DNA of 14,892 nt from Porticoccaceae bacterium. GTDB taxonomy: Bacteria; Pseudomonadota; Gammaproteobacteria; Pseudomonadales; Porticoccaceae. Where the stretch lies: positions 73,236 through 88,127 of the forward strand of contig PBJN01000005.1 in assembly GCA_002720735.1 (NCBI GenBank), in the 5' to 3' direction. The notes beneath the pieces are model-generated. The model searched no databases and had not been told where the DNA came from. It saw only the letters and a program-made list of their open reading frames with translations. A program made the translations under genes and the position numbers. Below are positions 1 through 5,660 of the stretch, one piece after another; position 1 is the stretch's first letter; the number at the start of each line of letters is the position of its first letter.

Positions 1-521
1 CGATAGCGCTTGCGCAAACCAGCTGAAAGGTATCCGATTGCAGTTTTTGGCGTGTCAGGATGCTCCAAATCAAACTTTATGGCCGAATTCTCAAAATCTA
101 AACGATTATTCGGCGATAAACAATACCCCTTTTCAGTAATCGTAAGAGTCACAACTTTCACATTACTTTCTGATAGCCTTGAAATGACAGCTTCAGGACT
201 TTCTGGCGCAAATAAAACATCAATAATGGAGCCAATAATTCGAAGTTTAGGATCAATATCTCTTATGGCTAGCGTATAGAGATTGTCTTGTTTTTTTACA
301 TTATCCCTAAAACGCGCACTATTGAGGGAAACCGCGCAGATTCCCCAGTTTTTGTAGTTTAGCCTTAACAAATCGTCGGTATACACCGCTTGATGTGCTC
401 TGTGAAATGCTCCCGGTCCTAGGTGCACTATACCAACTTCTAACTGAGATCGATCATAGCCCGGTAATTGGACGTTATTACCTAACCTGCTGATAATGTT
501 ATTGCACAACTGATTTTTCAT
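1..521 (-). CDS. UxuB/mannitol dehydrogenase-family NAD-dependent oxidoreductase, N-terminal part (cut by window edge)
   Basis: Reading the minus strand from the ATG at 519-521 gives 173 codons with no stop before the window edge, so this is the N-terminal part of a longer protein (the family usually runs to about 480-500 residues). The translation has the family's nucleotide-binding start VHLGPGAFHRAHQAVYTDDL at about residues 32-51, then KKQDNLYT, TITEKGYC and a TAIGY segment near the cut. From memory, this closely follows E. coli UxuB (fructuronate reductase), which has IVHLG-GAFHRAHQA, LTVTEKGYC and AIGY at matching places. The family reduces D-fructuronate to D-mannonate or D-tagaturonate to D-altronate, or oxidises mannitol or arabinitol; the substrate cannot be decided from this fragment. 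It lies 44 bp downstream of the zinc dehydrogenase on the same strand, so the two are probably co-transcribed. No strong Shine-Dalgarno is visible. Family sure, substrate uncertain. Confidence 0.85.
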   Translation of the reverse strand, partial: MKNQLCNNIISRLGNNVQLPGYDRSQLEVGIVHLGPGAFHRAHQAVYTDDLLRLNYKNWGICAVSLNSARFRDNVKKQDNLYTLAIRDIDPKLRIIGSIIDVLFAPESPEAVISRLSESNVKVVTLTITEKGYCLSPNNRLDFENSAIKFDLEHPDTPKTAIGYLSAGLRKRY

Positions 522-565
522 CTAAAAAAATCTACTCGGTTTGTTATAAATCAAAAAGACTACGC

Positions 566-1579
566 CTACAGATGTGCAATTGCCTTTACTAAACCACCAC
601 CGTCTTCTATCCAAGTCGGAAGTTGCTTCGGCAAATCAAACAAGTCTATATTATGTGAATTTAATTCCGAGCTTGGAATTTTTCCGGAATGTATTTTGTC
701 AATGACATTCTCAAAATCCACTCGTGTAGCGTTCCTACTACCAATAATCTGCATTTCTCGTGCGTGAAAAAATGGATCTGAAAATTTTATAATATCTTTC
801 ACAACACTAACAAAAACGCAAGCTCCTCCGTGAGCGGTGTAATTGAGACCCTTCTCCATAGATTGAGCATTACCAGTGGCATCAAACACAACATCAAACA
901 TATCTCCCTTGGTAAACTCCCTCAATCTTTGGTCAATATCATCATCAACAACAAATCCAGTGAAACCATCGCCTAAATTCTGCGCAAACGCCACGCGCTC
1001 TGGATTAACATCCAAAATTGCCACAGTACACGCCTCTTCAAAAGACGCAAAAAGAGCAACCCCAAGTCCAATCGGTCCAGCACCTATGACAAGAATATGA
1101 CTTCCTGCAAGAAGTTGGCCTCGACTCACAGCATGTGCGCCGATTGACAGAAATTCAACCATCGCAGCTTCTGATAATGTAAGTCCCCTCGCAGGGTAGA
1201 TCGCCCGCTCTGGTAGACAGAGAAACTCGCACATCCCACCATCTGTATGGACCCCCAGAACCTTTAAATTTACACAACAATTTGACTTGTTTTTTTTGCA
1301 GGACACACAGTTACCACATGACAAGTATGGATTAATAATCACTCTGTCCCCAACGCTGAATCGACTATTTTTAGGAGTCTCTAGAATCTCTCCAGATAAC
1401 TCATGACCCATAACACGTGGGTACTCAAGAAATGGATGTAAGCCTTTAAAAATATGGAAGTCGGTGCCACAAAGACCTATCCTCTTCATTTTAAGAGTGA
1501 CCCACCCCTTCGGAGGAGTAGGATCAGACCGTTCCTCGATAATTAAATTGCCGGGTTCAGTGCAAACGATTGATTTCAC
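566..1579 (-). CDS. Zinc-dependent MDR alcohol dehydrogenase, RspB/LgoD-like (probable hexonate 5-dehydrogenase)
   Basis: A 337-residue medium-chain dehydrogenase of normal length. Catalytic zinc ligands are visible as C37 (GLCGTD), H59-E60 (MGHE) and E142; the structural zinc set is C88, C91, C94 and C102; the Rossmann motif GAGPIG is at 166-171. The N-terminus (MKSI, CGTDFHI, YPRVMGHE) resembles E. coli RspB, and the wider group includes L-galactonate and L-gulonate 5-dehydrogenases (LgoD/RspB type), galactitol-phosphate and sorbitol dehydrogenases. These oxidise a secondary hydroxyl with NAD in the cytosol. Its partner 44 bp downstream is a UxuB-family reductase, which fits a two-step hexonate to ketouronate to hexonate conversion. 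The start is GTG at 1577-1579, chosen because TTAGGAGC sits about seven bases upstream. The gene diverges from the GH29 fucosidase across 516 bp. The substrate (L-galactonate, L-gulonate or another polyol/acid) is inference. Confidence 0.85.
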   Translation of the reverse strand: MKSIVCTEPGNLIIEERSDPTPPKGWVTLKMKRIGLCGTDFHIFKGLHPFLEYPRVMGHELSGEILETPKNSRFSVGDRVIINPYLSCGNCVSCKKNKSNCCVNLKVLGVHTDGGMCEFLCLPERAIYPARGLTLSEAAMVEFLSIGAHAVSRGQLLAGSHILVIGAGPIGLGVALFASFEEACTVAILDVNPERVAFAQNLGDGFTGFVVDDDIDQRLREFTKGDMFDVVFDATGNAQSMEKGLNYTAHGGACVFVSVVKDIIKFSDPFFHAREMQIIGSRNATRVDFENVIDKIHSGKIPSSELNSHNIDLFDLPKQLPTWIEDGGGLVKAIAHL

Positions 1580-1953
1580 AGCGGCTCCTAAATATTCTTG
1601 ACAAATATAATTTTAAACATCATTTCCAATTTTTACATTTATGCACTTTTTTAATCTACAACGATCGCAAACTGTTTTGCCTCTATCATTGCTTTTGTTA
1701 AGCATCAGTTCTTAACCCGGCACTCAATCTACGGAAACCTCAACAACGGTCTCAAATCGAAGTCTCAATATCTTATTTCTGACATATTTTTGCTAGCACT
1801 AATTGATTTTTGAGATGGTAACCCCCGTTTAAAAAAAAGCTCAATGGATTTTTGTTGATCATCCGCATAAATATCACAACATGTTATTGTGACAAAAAAC
1901 AAATTCGTTAAAGTTGGCCTATGCACCTGGAGAAGGTTCATCATGGCGTATCA

Positions 1954-1967
1954 GACTGGTACAAGTC
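1954..1967. promoter_or_regulatory. Near-perfect 14-bp palindrome, candidate operator
   Basis: GACTGGTACAAGTC matches its own reverse complement at 12 of 14 positions. It ends three bases before the putative -35 hexamer of the fucosidase promoter, which puts its centre near -46 relative to the predicted start of transcription. That position suits an activator contacting polymerase or a repressor covering the -35. The binding protein is not encoded in the window. Confidence 0.35.
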
Positions 1968-1970
1968 CAA

Positions 1971-2000
1971 TTGTTTTTTAAATATAAAAATCATTATAAT
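1971..2000 (+). promoter_or_regulatory. Candidate sigma-70 promoter of the GH29 fucosidase gene
   Basis: A perfect TATAAT (1995-2000) is preceded by TTGTTT (1971-1976) with an 18-base spacer. The -35 is weak (3 of 6), which would fit dependence on an activator. Transcription would begin near 2006, leaving a leader of about 90 bases before the ATG at 2096. Confidence 0.45.
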
Positions 2001-2095
2001 AGTCATCTAAAGAATTAGAAAGGACAACTACACCTTGGTTGTGAAATGATTAAGGTCAAGCGATCAACATTTATCAAAACAAAAAAGAGAATCAT

Positions 2096-3658
2096 ATGAA
2101 GTATTTTGCATTACTCAAACCAATTATTGTGGGAGTTCTGTTCTCTCTTACACACACTACCATAGCATGCACAAAAGCCGAACTTGATCTGCATAATTCT
2201 ATGTCTGAAACGGAAAAAGAAAAATTTTATGGTTTTGATGGTTCAGGAATTCCATGTTCTGAGGAAATGGTCCGTCTAAAAAAAGAATGGAAACTTATGA
2301 ACTCCAGCTCAGCAAAACAACTTGGGAGGGAACGCTTCAACAAAAATAAATTTGGAATGTTTATACACTGGGGACTCTACTCAAGCTTAGGAGGTGTATG
2401 GAAGGGTGAAACTATGGAGGAAAATGGGATCGGGCCCAGAGTGGCTGAATGGGTGATGCGTAACAAGGAAATTCCGCGCGACACGTACGCTAAGTTAGCC
2501 AAAGATTTCAATCCAATAAAATTTAATGCCGAAGAGTGGATTGCTGTGGCAAAGGCTGCCGGCATGAGGTACATCGTAATCACTTCAAAACACCACGAAG
2601 GCTTTGCACTTTATAATTCAGAAGTAAGTAACTTTAATGTTGTTGATGCCACCCCTTTTGGACGGGATATCATCAAAGAAATGGAAGTTGCTGCGACAAA
2701 GGCAGGTATCTCATTTGGGATTTATTACTCAAATACGCTTGATTGGCGTGATGGTGGAGACGGAGGCATCTTGGACTATGGACCAAAGGATGGGAAAAAA
2801 CCAAGAAAGCAACTCTTTTACAATAATTGGGATCCGTCCCCAATAAAATTCGATGAATACATTGCCAATAAATCTATACCTCAAGTAAAAGAATTACTAT
2901 CCAACTACAAAATCTCACAAATCTGGTTTGATAATGCGATGTATATCCCGCCAAAATATAGCATGCAATTTTATCGGGTCGCCTATCAATACAGTCCCGA
3001 GACATTAATAAATTGGCGTGTGGGAAATGGTTTTGGTGATATTGGTATGCCCGGCGGTGTCGGAGACAATGTAATACCTGATCAAGCCTTTGAGGAAACA
3101 TGGGAAGGAATCGCAACTACCAACAATTCTTGGGGCTATAAGACATATGATAAAGATTGGAAATCTCCGAAAGAATTATTATTTTGGCTTGTGGAAAATG
3201 TTAGTAAAGGCGGTAACTTTCTTCTCAATGTAGGGCCCGATGGCCAAGGCTCAATCCCGCCGGAGGCAATATCAAGCTTAGAGACTGTAGGCGATTGGTT
3301 AAATACTAATGGCAACGCCATTTACGACACCGGTCCTTGGGAGGTTACACATGAAGGTCCGACTAAAATATCTATCCGAGGTACCGAGCATAGAGAGGAG
3401 AATGTGCCGACCTTCGAATTTGAGGAAAATGATTATTGGTTTACAAAAAAACAAAACAAGGTATACCTGATATCTCTTCAAAGACCTTCAAGCAATCAGA
3501 TTATGGTTGAGGCGCTCTCCGGTCATGAGATAAAACAGATGAGTTTGTTAGGTGAATCAATTAATTTAAAGTGGGCTAACAAAGGAAACAAAACAATTAT
3601 TGAATTACCTGAATTTTCCAGAGGTGGCATTGGATATGCAATTGAAGTTGTCCTTTAG
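2096..3658 (+). CDS. Exported GH29 alpha-L-fucosidase
   Basis: A 520-residue protein that cleaves terminal alpha-L-fucose from glycans by a retaining mechanism. It has an N-terminal signal sequence, with a possible but weak lipobox ending at C25 (T-I-A-C), so periplasmic or lipid-anchored location are both possible. GH29 marks are FGMFIHWGLYS at 87-97, the TSKHHEGFALY block at 163-173 with the conserved His pair H166-H167, and the nucleophile context IWFDN with D279 as probable nucleophile. A TWEG/NNSWGY block at 335-348 carries a candidate acid/base Glu, and SKGGNFLLNVGPDG lies at 370-383. A C-terminal beta-rich part of roughly 100 residues follows the barrel, as is usual. The purine-rich AAGAGAA before the ATG is a modest ribosome site. 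It is transcribed alone, convergent with the sulfatase 44 bp away. Linkage and exact substrate cannot be read from sequence. Confidence 0.95.
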   Translation: MKYFALLKPIIVGVLFSLTHTTIACTKAELDLHNSMSETEKEKFYGFDGSGIPCSEEMVRLKKEWKLMNSSSAKQLGRERFNKNKFGMFIHWGLYSSLGGVWKGETMEENGIGPRVAEWVMRNKEIPRDTYAKLAKDFNPIKFNAEEWIAVAKAAGMRYIVITSKHHEGFALYNSEVSNFNVVDATPFGRDIIKEMEVAATKAGISFGIYYSNTLDWRDGGDGGILDYGPKDGKKPRKQLFYNNWDPSPIKFDEYIANKSIPQVKELLSNYKISQIWFDNAMYIPPKYSMQFYRVAYQYSPETLINWRVGNGFGDIGMPGGVGDNVIPDQAFEETWEGIATTNNSWGYKTYDKDWKSPKELLFWLVENVSKGGNFLLNVGPDGQGSIPPEAISSLETVGDWLNTNGNAIYDTGPWEVTHEGPTKISIRGTEHREENVPTFEFEENDYWFTKKQNKVYLISLQRPSSNQIMVEALSGHEIKQMSLLGESINLKWANKGNKTIIELPEFSRGGIGYAIEVVL

Positions 3659-3702
3659 AGTCATCTTCCTAAGTTATAGAGATATCTGTTTTTATCCCAT
3701 GA

Positions 3703-5541
3703 TCAATCTAGTTTCTCAACATAAAGAAAAAAAGCTGGGATCGCCTGATCATCGCCATCATCGAACCAAGCCATGATCTGTGATGTGCCCTGAATGGCAT
3801 CAGTCTCAAAAGACGCGTGCGTATCTCCAACGCTAATTCTTTTTGTCAGAATCCGATCATTCAATTTAAGGTGTGCAAATTCTTTCCTCACTGACTTCTT
3901 CGCCAATTTATCGTGTAAATAGAGATCAAACGTATATCGTCCGTCATCACTAAAAAAAACTTGCCAAGGTGCAGCAACATACGCGTCTTCCTTTCCAATC
4001 CAACCTGAAGACCATCTGTCTTTTTTATACTCGAATCCAGGCCACCACGGGCTATTCGATGTAGTTTTTGCATGCCAATCGTGTCCAGTGATGCGACTAG
4101 GATTTTCTTGGTCTGATCCAAGAATTATCCGTGTAGTCTCGAATCCGGCATAGGAAACACTTTCCCACCATCTTTTGTATGTCTCAGCTAAATTATCAGC
4201 AATCTCTGGATACTCACCCTTTACGTCCAGGGTTTGACCAGGATCATTGGATACATTGAATAGCTCAAAATCTCCTTTTTGGGAAGATTTCACATAACGC
4301 CAATCATTCTGCATCACAGCGAATGGCATTTTAGAAGTTGGATTGAGAACGCGCTGGTTAGTTACGACCAGGGTCCGATCCGGAATTTCTTCCTCAGCAA
4401 GCAAAGTGTCCGCTAAGCTAATACCGTCAAAATCTGAGGGAGAATATTCTAAATTCGCCAGCTGAAGAAGCGTGGGCATGACATCAATATGCGCAGTCAG
4501 ACTACCAATAGTCCTCGGTGTTACTCGAGCTTTGTTTGGAAATTTGATAAAAAAAGGTACGCGATGGCCCCCTTCATAAACAGAGTTCTTCCCGCCTCTC
4601 ATACTAAGATTCAGCGAACTACTAGTTACATTTAACCGCGCTAACAACTCATCGCTTAGCATAGATAAAGGCTCGCCATCAGACTGCATTGCAAGGCTTG
4701 AACCATTGTCCGTCATAAAAATAAAGATCGTATTATCCAAAATTCCGGCGGCCTCCGTTCGAGCAATTAATCGTCCTATGTTGAAGTCAATATTTGTTAT
4801 CATTGCATAAAACATTGCCATATCTCGTGGCAATCCGACTTCAAGATATTGATCTACATAGGATTTTGGTGCCCTATACGGCACATGTGGAGCATTAGTG
4901 GAGATGTATAAAAAAAATGGATCTGACTTGCCCTCAAATCTATTTACATAAGAAATAGCCTCATCAAACCAGATATCAGTTGCATATCCCTCATAAGCTT
5001 TAGCTCTACCATTCAAATAATACGAATCATCAAACTGAGTATTTCCCCAATGGTCAGGAGACTGCCCAACGCCTCCTCCCCCATGCATTAGCACATGATC
5101 GAAACCTTGATCTTGGGGCCTAAATGGATAATTATCTCCAAGGTGCCATTTACCAATCATCGCAGTTTTATAGCCGGCATCCTTGAGGACCTCTGCGACA
5201 GTAACATGTTTTGATGCCAACATGTGCCGCCCCATGACCGTATGCCATACACCCGCGTTAATGGAATATTTTCCTGTCATCAAAGCGGCTCTCGTAGGGG
5301 AACAAGTGGGATCAACGTGAAAATTAGTTAACTGAACACTTTGTTTTGCTAACTTATCAAGGACTGGCGTTTTAATGAGTTGATTATGAATTCCAAGATC
5401 ACCATAGCCTTGGTCATCAGTAATAATCAGAATAATATTGGACTGACTAACAGTTTTTTCATTATTGTCAAATGTTTTTGCGAAACCAAAACTACTGAAA
5501 GATCCGATCAGAATAACCAATGAAAACACGGCCCTTTTCAT
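3703..5541 (-). CDS. Exported Cys-type family S1 sulfatase
   Basis: A 612-residue type I sulfatase that hydrolyses sulfate esters, here probably on fucose-rich polysaccharide. The signal peptide is about residues 1-21 (cleavage near GFA-KT). The N-terminal metal motif TDDQGYGDLG is at 41-50. The active-site signature C80-S-P-T-R84 marks a Cys form needing conversion to formylglycine; no maturating enzyme is in the window. GKWHLG at 130-135 (K131, H133), APHVPY at 217-222 and TDNGS at 277-281 complete the catalytic and calcium-binding set. A glycine-rich HGGGG stretch lies at 153-157. After the catalytic core comes a C-terminal domain of roughly 150-170 residues. The start is ATG, with CGGAG about seven bases upstream. 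It is separated from the receptor gene by an intrinsic terminator, so it needs read-through or its own promoter; none was obvious in the 60 bp available. Subfamily and sulfate position are not assignable by eye. Confidence 0.93.
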   Translation of the reverse strand: MKRAVFSLVILIGSFSSFGFAKTFDNNEKTVSQSNIILIITDDQGYGDLGIHNQLIKTPVLDKLAKQSVQLTNFHVDPTCSPTRAALMTGKYSINAGVWHTVMGRHMLASKHVTVAEVLKDAGYKTAMIGKWHLGDNYPFRPQDQGFDHVLMHGGGGVGQSPDHWGNTQFDDSYYLNGRAKAYEGYATDIWFDEAISYVNRFEGKSDPFFLYISTNAPHVPYRAPKSYVDQYLEVGLPRDMAMFYAMITNIDFNIGRLIARTEAAGILDNTIFIFMTDNGSSLAMQSDGEPLSMLSDELLARLNVTSSSLNLSMRGGKNSVYEGGHRVPFFIKFPNKARVTPRTIGSLTAHIDVMPTLLQLANLEYSPSDFDGISLADTLLAEEEIPDRTLVVTNQRVLNPTSKMPFAVMQNDWRYVKSSQKGDFELFNVSNDPGQTLDVKGEYPEIADNLAETYKRWWESVSYAGFETTRIILGSDQENPSRITGHDWHAKTTSNSPWWPGFEYKKDRWSSGWIGKEDAYVAAPWQVFFSDDGRYTFDLYLHDKLAKKSVRKEFAHLKLNDRILTKRISVGDTHASFETDAIQGTSQIMAWFDDGDDQAIPAFFLYVEKLD

Positions 5542-5604
5542 TATATGCTCCGAATTATTTACAAAATAATACTCTACAGAAAACGATCAAAGTGTGTCTC
5601 AATG

Positions 5605-5639
5605 AAAAAAAGCCCTTCTAATTAATCGAAGGGCTTTTT
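5605..5639 (-). terminator. Intrinsic terminator downstream of the TonB-dependent receptor gene
   Basis: A 12-bp perfect stem (5607-5618 with 5628-5639, core GCCCTTC/GAAGGGC) encloses a 9-base loop. Read on the minus strand it ends in a run of Ts, the layout of a Rho-independent terminator. It lies 22 bp past the receptor stop codon. A run of five Ts at 5635-5639 on the plus strand means it could also act in that direction. Confidence 0.88.
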
Positions 5640-5660
5640 AAACGCCATGTGGAAGAGGAT

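Larger units (their letters stand above)
1580..2095. promoter_or_regulatory. 516-bp divergent intergenic control region, no gene seen
   Basis: No convincing coding sequence lies here; the only tidy small frame (ATG at 1943, 12 codons) has no other support. Symmetric elements are GTTAAG-N8-CTTAAC at 1697-1716, TCACAA-N7-TTGTGA at 1874-1892, and a 14-bp near-palindrome at 1954-1967. CTCAA occurs four times in one direction at 1723, 1739, 1751 and 1764, and again at 1840. The fucosidase promoter candidate is at 1971-2000. These look like operators for regulators encoded elsewhere, but AT-rich DNA makes short inverted repeats common, so each alone is weak. Confidence 0.5.

Noticed and set aside
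10..279. Plus-strand open frame of 89 codons at the left edge
   Set aside because: It lies antisense to the UxuB-family fragment (1-521, minus), whose translation carries clear family motifs; the plus frame shows none.
1874..1892. TCACAA-N7-TTGTGA as a CRP site
   Set aside because: The half-sites are in the opposite order to the CRP consensus (TGTGA-N6-TCACA) and the spacing is wrong; kept only as a generic inverted repeat.
1943..1981. Twelve-codon frame that could be a leader peptide
   Set aside because: It overlaps the palindrome and the -35 of the fucosidase promoter, ends upstream of the predicted transcript start, and has no attenuator-like hairpin.
3659..3702. Bidirectional terminator between the convergent fucosidase and sulfatase genes
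   Set aside because: The 44 bp contain no stable GC-bearing stem followed by a T run.
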